NCBI GenBank assembly: GCA_964432465.1
Contig: CAYSNI010000033.1
Coordinates: 1-13,173 of the forward strand
DNA from: JAHFLQ01 sp964432465
Lineage (GTDB): Bacteria; Patescibacteriota; Minisyncoccia; UBA6257; WO2-44-18
Direction of reading: 5' to 3'
DNA length: 13,173 bases
Under the pieces are notes generated by a model, which ran no database searches, was not told where the DNA came from, and saw only the letters and a program-made list of their open reading frames with translations. A program made the position numbers and the translations under genes. Shown here piece after piece: positions 1 through 6,557 of this stretch. Position 1 is the stretch's first letter, and the number at the start of each line of letters is the position of its first letter.

Positions 1-458
1 AGTATTGTGTTCACTATCAGATAGGAGCCGAAGGCGATGGCGAGGCCGATGACGGCGGCAGTGATAATCTTCTTTCCCTGCTCAAATTTTGTGCCACTAC
101 CACCAGAGGTAAGCATAACAAATCCGCCCCAGATTATAAAAAGGGAAGCGAGTGGCACGATGCCGATCAGCATAAAGTTGATTATTTTTTTAAGGAACTC
201 CACCGCGGCGCTTACATCGCAAGGCGTAGCAGCGTAAGTCGGAACCACGTTAGCATTTTTATAATCTCTGTTAATTGCCTCCTGAATTTGCTGTGGCGTA
301 GCATTTGGAGGAAGAGAAGGATTACAATCCGGCTTGAGATTAAAATTAGTTTGCGCGAAAGCGGGAATGGCCGAAATTAAAAAATAAAAAGTAGAAAGTA
401 GGATTATGACGAAGAAAACAGAAACAAGTTTTCGATTTTTTAGTGATGTAGTCATCAT
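1..458 (-). CDS. TrbC/VirB2-like pilin-type membrane protein, C-terminus cut by window edge
   Basis: Partial gene read leftward from an ATG at 458 (a second ATG follows at 455) and still open at base 1, giving 152 codons. The N-terminus has a Lys/Arg cluster, a hydrophobic stretch (about residues 12-33) and an AFAQ signal-peptidase-like end near residue 36. A short Cys/Pro-rich segment follows, then a TM helix (about 93-116) with the motif WGGFVMLTSGG, a KFEQGKK connector, and a second TM helix running to the edge. Signal peptide plus two TM helices joined by a short GKK-containing loop is the plan of TrbC/VirB2 pilin subunits of type IV secretion, and such proteins are frequent and poorly characterised in CPR genomes. 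It follows the solute-binding protein gene by 43 bp on the same strand. No Shine-Dalgarno is visible; the gap holds a 7-bp microrepeat. The pilus role is inferred. Confidence 0.7.
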   Translation of the reverse strand, partial: MMTTSLKNRKLVSVFFVIILLSTFYFLISAIPAFAQTNFNLKPDCNPSLPPNATPQQIQEAINRDYKNANVVPTYAATPCDVSAAVEFLKKIINFMLIGIVPLASLFIIWGGFVMLTSGGSGTKFEQGKKIITAAVIGLAIAFGSYLIVNTI

Positions 459-464
459 GGTTTT

Positions 465-500
465 ATTCTAGATTCTATTTTCTAATTACTAGTTTCTAAA
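465..500. repeat. Heptanucleotide microrepeat R1
   Basis: Five degenerate 7-bp units in a row: ATTCTAG, ATTCTAT, TTTCTAA, TTACTAG, TTTCTAA. The repeat fills the gap between the 3' end of the solute-binding protein gene and the start of the pilin-like gene. Related arrays lie at 2007-2041, 4541-4562 and 12969-13006. Confidence 0.7.
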
Positions 501-501
501 G

Positions 502-1791
502 CTACCTCGCTCTCCTTTGCATCAGATCGGTAACTTGGCTGGCGGCTTCGGAGAGGGCTCGGTCGGCGGTCTTTCTGCCACCGTTCACGTCCACGATTAC
601 ATTGGAGAAGATGCTTTCAATCGCGCCACTGTCTACCTCTGGCCAGGAACGGGCGGTAAGCGCCTGCCTCGCGAAGACGGCGATGTCCGGCTTGGTCGAG
701 ATAAATTCATTGATCAGAGTACGAAGTGCCGGTGGCCGGCCGGTAGCTTCCAGATATTTACGCGAGCCTTCCAGGTTGGTCGTTAGATAATTCATAAAGT
801 CGTTCGCGAGAGAAAAATTTTTCGTTTTGTTGGAAACCGCGAGGCCCCAATAGTTGGCGAAGTTCACATCTGACGTAGCGCCTACCGGCTGAAGCATCGG
901 CACCACGCGGAAGCGGAGGAAGGGACTCTTCTTTTTCAAGAAGTTGATCTGGTGGGAGTAATTAAACATCGTCGCGGTCTCACCGGCGGCGAAGCTGTCG
1001 AGAGAGTAGGAAAGGGAATCGTTCCAGGTGTAGGAAGCGTCACGAGGGTTGGCGAATTTCGCGTAATAGGCGAGCGCGGCATCGCCTTCGGGAGAATCAA
1101 AGGTGGCGTTTCGGAATTCGTCATCTACCATCTTGGTTCCGGTTTGAAGCATTAGCAGATTTAAAATATCCGTCGCGCGATTAATGCTTTTATTGGATCC
1201 GCCCACTGCCGCCCCGGCCTTGGTGATGCGTCCGGCCTTGTCCATTTCTCGGACCTTCGGGATCATCGCTTCCAGATCCGCCCAGGTTTTTGGAGGAAGG
1301 GAAATAGCTTTCGCGTCAAAAATATCCTGATTGTAATAAGTCGCGAGGGTATCTATATATAGAGGGAGCGCGTAGATCACGCCGTCTGGAGCGAAGTCTT
1401 GCTGGACCACCGTAGGGAACATCGCTTTGAAATTCTCAAGCGCATTAGCATCACTGCCGAGCGGAGTTACTTTATTATAATGCTTGGGAAGCCAGGTGTT
1501 GTGAAACATTAGCAGGTCCGGTCCCTGATTAGCGGCAAGCGCGTCCACTAACTGCTGTTCGTAAAGGCTGGGATCCATCTGCTTGTATGCGATATCGATT
1601 GTTGAGCGAGGATAGCGTTCTTTATAGGCGGTGATTAACGGTTGCATTACAAAACTGTCATCGTACACGCCCCAGACATTAATCGTGCCGGAAATCTGCG
1701 GGCCGCTTTGCTGTCTGCCGAAAATAAAAATACCCGCGCCAGCGCCGATTATAAGCAAAATGATAAGCAAAATAATAAGTCGATTCCTCAT
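502..1791 (-). CDS. Extracellular solute-binding protein, ABC-transporter family 1 type, membrane-anchored
   Basis: The 429-aa protein starts with an uncleaved-looking anchor (about residues 4-24, a run of I/L followed by GAGAG) with no lipobox cysteine. A periplasmic-binding-protein fold of the MalE/UgpB class follows: GTINVWGVYDDS opens the first lobe, then a helix with AYKERYP, then QGPDLLMFHNTWLP, where D-L-L typically leads into the ligand cleft. A mid-protein AAGETATMFNYSHQINFL segment and a C-terminal helical tail complete the fold. Length is normal for the family. It would bind an oligosaccharide or similar solute outside the membrane for an ABC importer, but no permease or ATPase gene is in view, so the substrate and even the transport role are unproven. 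The ATG at 1791 directly abuts an inverted-repeat leader and has no Shine-Dalgarno. Confidence 0.85.
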   Translation of the reverse strand: MRNRLIILLIILLIIGAGAGIFIFGRQQSGPQISGTINVWGVYDDSFVMQPLITAYKERYPRSTIDIAYKQMDPSLYEQQLVDALAANQGPDLLMFHNTWLPKHYNKVTPLGSDANALENFKAMFPTVVQQDFAPDGVIYALPLYIDTLATYYNQDIFDAKAISLPPKTWADLEAMIPKVREMDKAGRITKAGAAVGGSNKSINRATDILNLLMLQTGTKMVDDEFRNATFDSPEGDAALAYYAKFANPRDASYTWNDSLSYSLDSFAAGETATMFNYSHQINFLKKKSPFLRFRVVPMLQPVGATSDVNFANYWGLAVSNKTKNFSLANDFMNYLTTNLEGSRKYLEATGRPPALRTLINEFISTKPDIAVFARQALTARSWPEVDSGAIESIFSNVIVDVNGGRKTADRALSEAASQVTDLMQRRAR

Positions 1792-1904
1792 CCCGTTAGA
1801 AGCAACTCAACATAGGTTTTGATAAATTGATTTTTGTCATTAGGTAAGTATCTGTACCCCATTGGCGGCCGAGCTACGACCGCCCAGGTCTGCTTCTAAT
1901 GGGA
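1791..1904 (-). repeat. Inverted-repeat leader element, copy A
   Basis: Terminal inverted repeats of 14 bp, TCCCGTTAGAAGCA at 1791-1804 and TGCTTCTAATGGGA at 1891-1904, match except for one G-T pair and bound a 114-bp unit. Read on the minus strand, its right end (CTTCTAACGGG) touches the ATG of the solute-binding protein gene. Inside is a second copy of the left-end pairing partner (CCCATT at 1855-1860, reading AATGGG on the minus strand) and a GC-rich hairpin sharing CTCGGCCG with copy B at 8467-8577. It may be a cis-acting RNA leader or a miniature inverted-repeat mobile element. Confidence 0.8.
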
Positions 1905-1909
1905 CGCAT
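1874..1909 (-). other. Possible 11-codon upstream ORF in leader A
   Basis: An ATG at 1909, five bases before the inverted-repeat element, opens a short frame of 11 codons ending in TAG at 1876-1874 inside the element. Copy B has an ATG in the same relative place (8461). It may be a real leader peptide or only a remnant of a duplicated start codon; nothing here shows that it is translated. Confidence 0.25.
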
Positions 1910-1918
1910 TACTTAATT

Positions 1919-1927
1919 ATTTTAGCA
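1919..1927 (-). promoter_or_regulatory. Candidate extended -10 promoter for the solute-binding protein leader
   Basis: On the minus strand, TGC followed by TAAAAT (1924-1919) matches an extended -10 with five of six hexamer bases. No good -35 is seen, since the expected place lies in the T-tract of the gyrA terminator. A start about seven bases downstream would put nearly the whole inverted-repeat element in the 5' leader. Confidence 0.35.
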
Positions 1928-1938
1928 TAACGGCATAA

Positions 1939-1986
1939 TCAAAAACCGCCCTCCGTGGGCGGATAAACCTGCTGGGCGGTTTTTGA
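1939..1986 (-). terminator. Intrinsic terminator after gyrA
   Basis: Perfect 13-bp arms, TCAAAAACCGCCC (1939-1951) and GGGCGGTTTTTGA (1974-1986), end in a run of five T on either strand. A smaller competing hairpin, CCGCCC-TCCGT-GGGCGG (1946-1962), sits within it. It lies 58 bp past the gyrA stop and before the leader of the next leftward gene, so it should end the gyrA transcript. Confidence 0.8.
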
Positions 1987-2006
1987 GTTGGAAGATTTCC
2001 CCCCTT

Positions 2007-2041
2007 CTACTATTTTCTAACTACTAAATTCTAATTACTAG
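2007..2041. repeat. Heptanucleotide microrepeat R2
   Basis: Five 7-bp units, CTACTAT, TTTCTAA, CTACTAA, ATTCTAA, TTACTAG, lie immediately past the gyrA stop codon. They share period and consensus with the arrays at 465-500 and 12969-13006. Confidence 0.65.
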
Positions 2042-2043
2042 CC

Positions 2044-4533
2044 TTACAGCGTTACAATCCCCGCGACTTTGTCGCCGGAGTCCAGGCTCATTACCCGGAC
2101 GCCCTGAGTGGCACGGCTGGCGGTGCGGATCGTAGCGATCGGCGTTCTGATGATCTGGCCTTTTGCGGAGAGAGCAAGTACTTCTTCTTCGATGTCCACT
2201 ACCACCGCGGCCACAAGTTTACCCGTCTTGGATGTGATTTGCGCAGTTTTGATACCGGAGCCACCGCGGCCCTGGGTCTTGTACTGAGTGAGTGGGGTCT
2301 GCTTTCCGTAGCCATTAGCCATCAACACAAGGAGCCGGGCGTTCTTCAGTCCTTTAGAAATAAGATCCATTGAGGCCACCTGGTCGCTGCCTTTTAATTT
2401 AATCGCGCGCACTCCGGCGGCGGTGCGGCCCATAGTTCGGACCTTACCTTCTTGGAAGCGGATAGACTGGCCGTTTTCCGTAGTGACGATAATATCGTCA
2501 CCGCCCGAAGAGAGCCGAACCCAGTTCAGCTGGTCGCCTTTTTTCAGACCGATGGCGATAATGCCGGTGCGGCGTACGTTGCCGAAATCCTTCAAAGAAG
2601 TTTTTTTCACAAGCCCGTTTTTTGTAACCATAGTTAAGTTACCGTCGCTGGCTTTTTCGTAGGTGATCATCGCGCTGATCTTTTCGTCAGTCGGGACCTC
2701 CAGGAAGTTGTGGATTGGTTTGCCTTTAGAAGTGCGAGTACCGGCCGGAATATCGTAGACCTTCGTTTGAAAAACGCGGCCCCGGTCGGTGAAGAAGAGC
2801 ACGTTGTCGTGCGTATTGGCGGCTGTGAAGTGCATCAGGAAGTCATCTTCGTTGACATCGGAGCCGATCAGGCCTTTGCCGCCGCGACCCTGGGTCTTAA
2901 ACGAGGCCGGCGGTACTCGCTTGATATAACCTCCATGAGAAAGGGTGATGATTGTTTCTTCTTTAGGAATCAGATCTTCTTCTTTGAAGTCGTTCAGACC
3001 GCTGACGACAACTTTGGTCCGACGCTCGTCGCCGAACTTAGCTTTGAGATCAGCAACTTCGTCCTTGATCACTTTCAAAATTTTCGCCGGGCTCTTCAGT
3101 AACGCGGTCAGCTCAGCAATGATTCTCTGTTTCTCGCCGAGTTCATTTTCAATTTTTTCTCTTTCCAAATTCGCGAGCGTCTGCAATTTCATTTCCAAAA
3201 TGGCATCGGTCTGCCGATCGGAGAAGCCGAAATTCTTCATCAAGTTCACCTTCGCGTCGTCGCGATCTTTGGATTTCTTGATCGTGGCAATCACTTTATC
3301 AATAATAGAAAGAGCCTTGGAAAGACCCATCAGAATGTGGGCGCGATCTTCGGCTTTCTTCAAATCATACTCGGCTCGGCGGCGGACGATCTCGTTGCGA
3401 TGAGCCAGATAGGCGGCCAGCACATCCTTGATGGACATGACTTCCGGTTGTAACCCACCCGCGAGAGCGAGCATGTTCATGTTGAAATTCTTCTGGAGAT
3501 CGGTGTACTGATAGAGCTGGTTCAGCACTTTTTGCGGCGTGGCACTGCTCTTTAGTTCAATGATAATACTGATGCCGTTTTTGTCGGATTCGTCGCGGAT
3601 GTCGCGGATACCCTCGATTTTTTTGTCGGTGACGAGCTCGGCCATCTTGATAATCAGCTCGGACTTGTTGACCTGATAGGGAATCTCGCTGACTTCAATA
3701 TAGTATTCCTCTTTGGAGGCACCTTTCTTTTCTTTAATTTCGGCGAGTCCGCGGGTGGTCATAGCACCGTGACCAGAGACGTAAGCTTCCACAATCGCTT
3801 TTCGGTCATAGACTACTCCACCAGTCGGGAAATCCGGTCCTTTTACGAACTCCATCAGATCGTGAGAAGAGGCTTTCGGATTATCGGCGAGATATAAAAT
3901 TGCATCCGAAATTTCGGTTAGATTGTGCGGCGGAATACTGGTGGCCATACCGACGGCGATACCAACAGCGCCATTTAAAAGTAAGCTTGGAAGCTTAGCT
4001 GGTAAAACGCTCGGTTCTTGACGGCTACCATCATAATTGGGTTTCCAGTTGATGGTTTCTTTATCAATATCCTCCAGCATTTCCTCGGCAATCTTGGAGA
4101 GGCGGGCTTCGGTGTAACGGTGGGCGGCGGCGGAGTCGCCATCGATGGAGCCGAAGTTACCCTGGCCTTCCACCATCGGATAGCGGAGCGAGAATTCTTG
4201 CGCTAATCGGACCATCGCGTCATAGACCGCCATGTCGCCATGCGGATGGTATTTACCAAGCGTATCACCGACTACAGTAGCGGATTTTCGGAACTTGGCG
4301 TTATGAGTCAAGCCGGACTCCCACATCGTCCAGAGAATGCGGCGATGCACCGGCTTCAAGCCGTCACGCACGTCGGGGAGGGCGCGACTGACAATAACGG
4401 ACATGGCGTAATCCAAATAAGACTCCTGGAGCTCGGTCGCGATTTCGCGGTCTTCAACGTTGGCTCTGGTCGCTACCGCCTTTACCTCCTCGTCCTTACC
4501 TTTTTTTGGTTCTTTGTCCTTTTTGGGTTTCAT
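2044..4533 (-). CDS. gyrA: DNA gyrase subunit A
   Basis: This is the 829-aa breakage-and-reunion subunit of the A2B2 gyrase, which introduces negative supercoils using ATP. After a Lys-rich 20-residue start come the family signatures YAMSVIVSRALPDVRDGLKP (42-61), the winged-helix HPHGD region (96-100) and the catalytic tyrosine in AHRYTEARL (Tyr140). The coiled-coil tower spans about 380-500. The C-terminal beta-pinwheel begins near 520 and carries a GyrA-box variant, QGRGGKG (548-554), with a second QGRGGSG later. The box favours GyrA over ParC. Position 101, equivalent to E. coli Ser83, is Met, while the Asp87 equivalent (Asp105) is kept. Length is normal. It is the last gene of an apparent leftward operon and starts 20 bp after the 118-aa gene ends, with no Shine-Dalgarno. 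Confidence 0.97.
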   Translation of the reverse strand: MKPKKDKEPKKGKDEEVKAVATRANVEDREIATELQESYLDYAMSVIVSRALPDVRDGLKPVHRRILWTMWESGLTHNAKFRKSATVVGDTLGKYHPHGDMAVYDAMVRLAQEFSLRYPMVEGQGNFGSIDGDSAAAHRYTEARLSKIAEEMLEDIDKETINWKPNYDGSRQEPSVLPAKLPSLLLNGAVGIAVGMATSIPPHNLTEISDAILYLADNPKASSHDLMEFVKGPDFPTGGVVYDRKAIVEAYVSGHGAMTTRGLAEIKEKKGASKEEYYIEVSEIPYQVNKSELIIKMAELVTDKKIEGIRDIRDESDKNGISIIIELKSSATPQKVLNQLYQYTDLQKNFNMNMLALAGGLQPEVMSIKDVLAAYLAHRNEIVRRRAEYDLKKAEDRAHILMGLSKALSIIDKVIATIKKSKDRDDAKVNLMKNFGFSDRQTDAILEMKLQTLANLEREKIENELGEKQRIIAELTALLKSPAKILKVIKDEVADLKAKFGDERRTKVVVSGLNDFKEEDLIPKEETIITLSHGGYIKRVPPASFKTQGRGGKGLIGSDVNEDDFLMHFTAANTHDNVLFFTDRGRVFQTKVYDIPAGTRTSKGKPIHNFLEVPTDEKISAMITYEKASDGNLTMVTKNGLVKKTSLKDFGNVRRTGIIAIGLKKGDQLNWVRLSSGGDDIIVTTENGQSIRFQEGKVRTMGRTAAGVRAIKLKGSDQVASMDLISKGLKNARLLVLMANGYGKQTPLTQYKTQGRGGSGIKTAQITSKTGKLVAAVVVDIEEEVLALSAKGQIIRTPIATIRTASRATQGVRVMSLDSGDKVAGIVTL

Positions 4534-4540
4534 ATTGTGT

Positions 4541-4562
4541 TAGTTCTAAGTTTTTATTTACT
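4541..4562. repeat. Short heptanucleotide microrepeat R4
   Basis: TAG, TTCTAAG, TTTTTAT, TTACT keep the 7-bp register of the longer arrays but with only about three units. It lies between gyrA and the preceding 118-aa gene, slightly overlapping the latter's stop region. It could be chance in AT-rich sequence. Confidence 0.35.
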
Positions 4563-4910
4563 CAATTTCGTCGGCGAAACTGTGGACAATCCTTCCAACG
4601 AAAAATTTAAATCGGGATTTTCTATGATAATCGTATTGGTAGTCGCGATCTTCCGGCCGATCACCTGTTGGGCTTTATCATATATTATTTTTACTCCCGC
4701 CGCGAAGATGGAGAAGAATCCCGGCGCCTCGGACCTATTTTCAATCTTGGTTTCCGCCTGTGCGGTCGGCGTGAGAGAGGGGATGGTGACTCGTACATAA
4801 ACTACCCAGAGTCCGATCACGGTTGCCATCGTGACCGCGCTAAACACCACCAGCCAGAATTTCTTGGTGCCCTCGTCGGAGTTTTGGATTTTCTGGATGA
4901 ACGCCTTCAT
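4554..4910 (-). CDS. Hypothetical single-pass membrane protein (118 aa)
   Basis: No family is recognised. A charged N-terminus (MKAFIQKIQNSDEGTKKFW) is followed by one strong TM helix at about residues 19-40. A polar external segment with PSLTPTAQAE and a moderately hydrophobic stretch (about 64-80) ends in a Ser/Leu-rich tail. It lies 21 bp downstream of the metallo-hydrolase-like gene and 20 bp upstream of gyrA on the same strand, so co-transcription is likely. Nothing links it functionally to gyrase. It is probably a real gene given the tight spacing and a well-formed TM segment. Confidence 0.7.
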   Translation of the reverse strand: MKAFIQKIQNSDEGTKKFWLVVFSAVTMATVIGLWVVYVRVTIPSLTPTAQAETKIENRSEAPGFFSIFAAGVKIIYDKAQQVIGRKIATTNTIIIENPDLNFSLEGLSTVSPTKLSK

Positions 4911-4931
4911 ATAAGGTATTAGTTATTGCTA

Positions 4932-5477
4932 CTACGCTTTCAACACCACGAATTTCGTTCCGGGGGTGAGATCTTTTTTCTTTACCACCAGTTTTTCTTC
5001 CGGCTCGGATTTCTTTTCCACCTCTTCCAAAAATTCTTTCAGCTCCGATGGCTTCATATAGGAAGGCACCACAATCTTCGGCTGAATCTGTTTAATTACT
5101 TTGGCGCTAATACCCGCCTGCACAAATAAAATATCCACTTCGCCGAGCTTTTCTAAAAATCCCGGTTCCAGCTCTTTCATCGGCTCGCCCATAAAAACGA
5201 GGCGCATCTCTTCGGTCTTTACCAGATAGGTGGCACTGGAATCTTTATTGGTCCAGCCGGAAATTTCTACCTCAAGCATTTCGTATTCTCCCGGTCCGTA
5301 AACATGCATCGGCTCCGGCGGCCATTCCGTAAAACTTGGAACTTGAAACTTAGAACTTGAAACTCCCTGCGTGTGCAAAGTAATGTCGCCCTTGAAACGA
5401 GGAAGAGGATCGACGGCAATGCTTACTTTGCCAGATTGTACCTTGAAACACCGCTCACCGCAGTAATTGATGACCAT
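4932..5477 (-). CDS. Degenerate metallo-beta-lactamase-fold (UlaG-like) protein
   Basis: The 181-aa protein opens with MVINYCGERCFKVQSGKVSI and DPLPR, and has GPGEYEMLEVEISG (61-74), YLVKTEEMRLVFMGEP and a C-terminal VVPSYMKPSEL. These match the UlaG-like 'lactamase_B_3' hydrolase family in order and spacing. The HxHxDH metal-binding loop expected between DITLHTQG and GPGEYE is absent. That position holds SSSKFQVPSF (residues 40-49), encoded by a 7-bp tandem repeat. A metal-dependent hydrolase activity is therefore unlikely, and the protein may have a structural or binding role. It is the first gene of the leftward operon leading to gyrA and has a nearby promoter. No Shine-Dalgarno is visible. 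Confidence 0.75.
   Translation of the reverse strand: MVINYCGERCFKVQSGKVSIAVDPLPRFKGDITLHTQGVSSSKFQVPSFTEWPPEPMHVYGPGEYEMLEVEISGWTNKDSSATYLVKTEEMRLVFMGEPMKELEPGFLEKLGEVDILFVQAGISAKVIKQIQPKIVVPSYMKPSELKEFLEEVEKKSEPEEKLVVKKKDLTPGTKFVVLKA
5333..5364. repeat. Heptanucleotide microrepeat R5 inside a coding region
   Basis: Tandem 7-bp units AACTTGG, AACTTGA, AACTTAG, AACTTGA, AACT lie in the coding sequence of the metallo-hydrolase-like gene and encode part of SSSKFQVPSF on the minus strand. Period and base pattern resemble the intergenic arrays (TTCTAAG-type units on the minus strand). Confidence 0.8.
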
Positions 5478-5491
5478 AAGAATTACTATCT

Positions 5492-5520
5492 ATTTTACAT
5501 TACTTTGCTACTAAAACCAA
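5492..5520 (-). promoter_or_regulatory. Promoter of the metallo-hydrolase-like / 118-aa / gyrA operon
   Basis: On the minus strand, TTGGTT (5520-5515), a 17-bp spacer and TAAAAT (5497-5492) form a sigma70-type promoter. The start site would fall near 5485, leaving about an eight-base leader before the ATG at 5477. Confidence 0.5.
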
Positions 5521-5525
5521 GTGGT

Positions 5526-5555
5526 TTGACTAGGTATTTAATGGTCTGATGTGAT
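5526..5555 (+). promoter_or_regulatory. Weak candidate promoter for the 55-aa small ORF
   Basis: TTGACT (5526-5531), an 18-bp spacer and TGTGAT (5550-5555) lie just before the ATG at 5562. The -35 is good and the -10 weak. The site would be divergent from the gyrA-operon promoter 5 bp away. Confidence 0.25.
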
Positions 5556-5561
5556 GGTTTT

Positions 5562-5729
5562 ATGACTCAGGCTACCATAGATAAAGTTGCCGAAGAGATG
5601 CAGGATTTGATCGTGGAATCCAAGAGAAAACTCCTTGAACTTGAGGTGGTTTTAAGTGTGTCTGAAATTAAGCAGGGGAAGTCCAAAGCGTTTAAGAGCG
5701 CGGATGATCTACTTCGGATTTGTGCATAG
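5562..5729 (+). CDS. Small charged protein (55 aa), antitoxin-like in size and composition
   Basis: ATG at 5562 to TAG at 5727-5729 encodes 55 residues: an amphipathic helix-rich N-terminus (DKVAEEMQDLIVESKRKLLE), a short SVSEIKQGK turn and an SADDLLRICA end. The EIKxGKxKxFKSADDLL pattern resembles the C-terminal part of small antitoxin-like proteins seen next to RelE/ParE-type toxins, but this is from memory and no toxin gene adjoins it. Its stop codon lies within the first unit of the 20-bp repeat array. It has a possible promoter and no Shine-Dalgarno. It may be an orphan antitoxin, a small partner of the downstream HTH gene, or a fortuitous frame. Confidence 0.45.
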   Translation: MTQATIDKVAEEMQDLIVESKRKLLELEVVLSVSEIKQGKSKAFKSADDLLRICA

Positions 5730-5800
5730 TTTCAGCTAATTTTGCCTAGTTTTGACCTATTTTGCCTAGTTTTGAGAAAATTTGCATAGTTTTAGACCGC
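5721..5800 (+). repeat. Four-copy 20-bp iteron-like array
   Basis: The motifs TGTGCATAGT, TTTGCCTAGT, TTTGCCTAGT and TTTGCATAGT begin at 5721, 5741, 5761 and 5781, exactly 20 bp apart. Each is followed by TTT(C/T)A or TTTGA and a variable half. Twenty bp is about two helical turns, so all copies face the same side of DNA. The fourth copy covers the -35 of the HTH-GHKL gene promoter. This is the geometry of a multi-site operator or an iteron set. Confidence 0.8.
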
Positions 5801-5810
5801 ATGCTATTCT
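5782..5810 (+). promoter_or_regulatory. Promoter of the HTH-GHKL gene
   Basis: TTGCAT (5782-5787), a 17-bp spacer and an extended -10, TGC-TATTCT (5802-5810). Initiation about seven bases on would be at or next to the ATG at 5818, suggesting a leaderless message. The -35 is inside the last 20-bp repeat, so a protein bound to the array would block or contact RNA polymerase. Confidence 0.5.
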
Positions 5811-5817
5811 CATTACT

Positions 5818-6540
5818 ATGGAAGAAGAATTATTAAACATCAGTGAAGCCGCCGAATTTCTCGGAGTTTCTTTAGATACTTTGAGGCGTTGGGACAAGAG
5901 CGGAAAGCTACTGGCGACAAGAAAAGAGGGCGGAACTCATCGGCACTACAAGAAGAGCGACCTAGTAGTATTTTCTAGCGATATGTTAAAGCTGGTCAGG
6001 GAATGGGTTACTGACGGTTTAAAAACACCACCGTTAGATTTTTATTGCCCGAATAGCGCGGTCTTTACCACGCGTCTAGTCGAGATGGAAAATTTATTAA
6101 TGCGCAACAAAAATACCAAACTGATCTTCTCGTTGCTCACGGCTATTGCCGGCGAGATAGGCAATAACTCATATGACCACAACCTGGGCAATTGGCCGGA
6201 TACGCCCGGCGTGTTTTTCAGCTATGATATTCACGAAGGAAGGATTGTTCTCGCCGATCGCGGACTGGGAATCTTGGGCACGCTCGGCAGAGTCCGCCCG
6301 GAGCTAAAAAATCACCAAGACGCCCTCCTCGTCGCGTTTACGGAGATTGTTTCCGGTAGAGCGCCTGAAGAGCGTGGCAACGGATTAAAATTTGTCCGCA
6401 AGGTAATTCAGGAAAACTCAATTAACCTGACCTTCCAAAGCGGAGACGCGGAGCTGAAGGTTATCGGTAAAAGCGTCGAGCTACCGATTAAAAAAGTGGC
6501 GACAAACATACGAGGATGTTTCGCGCTGATTGAGTTCTAG
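5818..6540 (+). CDS. MerR-type HTH fused to a GHKL (histidine-kinase-like) ATPase domain
   Basis: The 240-aa protein has two parts. Residues 5-52 are a MerR/excisionase-type winged helix: LNISEAAEFLGVSLDTLRRW, then GTHRHYKKSDL. Residues about 85-240 form a Bergerat-fold ATPase, with an N-box in AGEIGNNSYDH (Glu113, Asn116, Asn117, His121), a G1 box ADRGLG (146-151) and a G2 box RGNGL (186-190). This is the kinase type of SpoIIAB/RsbW, which phosphorylate STAS proteins. The next gene, 17 bp downstream, encodes a STAS-like protein. A fused DNA-binding domain suggests a transcription factor whose activity is switched by nucleotide or by its partner. The ATG at 5818 is preferred over an in-frame TTG at 5782, which overlaps the promoter. 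The target DNA and signal are unknown. Confidence 0.8.
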   Translation: MEEELLNISEAAEFLGVSLDTLRRWDKSGKLLATRKEGGTHRHYKKSDLVVFSSDMLKLVREWVTDGLKTPPLDFYCPNSAVFTTRLVEMENLLMRNKNTKLIFSLLTAIAGEIGNNSYDHNLGNWPDTPGVFFSYDIHEGRIVLADRGLGILGTLGRVRPELKNHQDALLVAFTEIVSGRAPEERGNGLKFVRKVIQENSINLTFQSGDAELKVIGKSVELPIKKVATNIRGCFALIEF

Positions 6541-6557
6541 AAAGAATAAAAAAACTT

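Noticed and set aside
517..4800. Several open frames of 60-190 codons on the plus strand opposite the solute-binding protein and gyrA (for example 2710-3102, 2945-3403, 4240-4800)
   Set aside because: They lie antisense to strongly supported genes, have no recognisable domains or leaders, and have odd composition. They are shadows of the real frames.
5721..5800. The 20-bp repeat array considered as a CRISPR array
   Set aside because: Units are contiguous with a 20-bp period and have no room for spacers; no cas genes are present.
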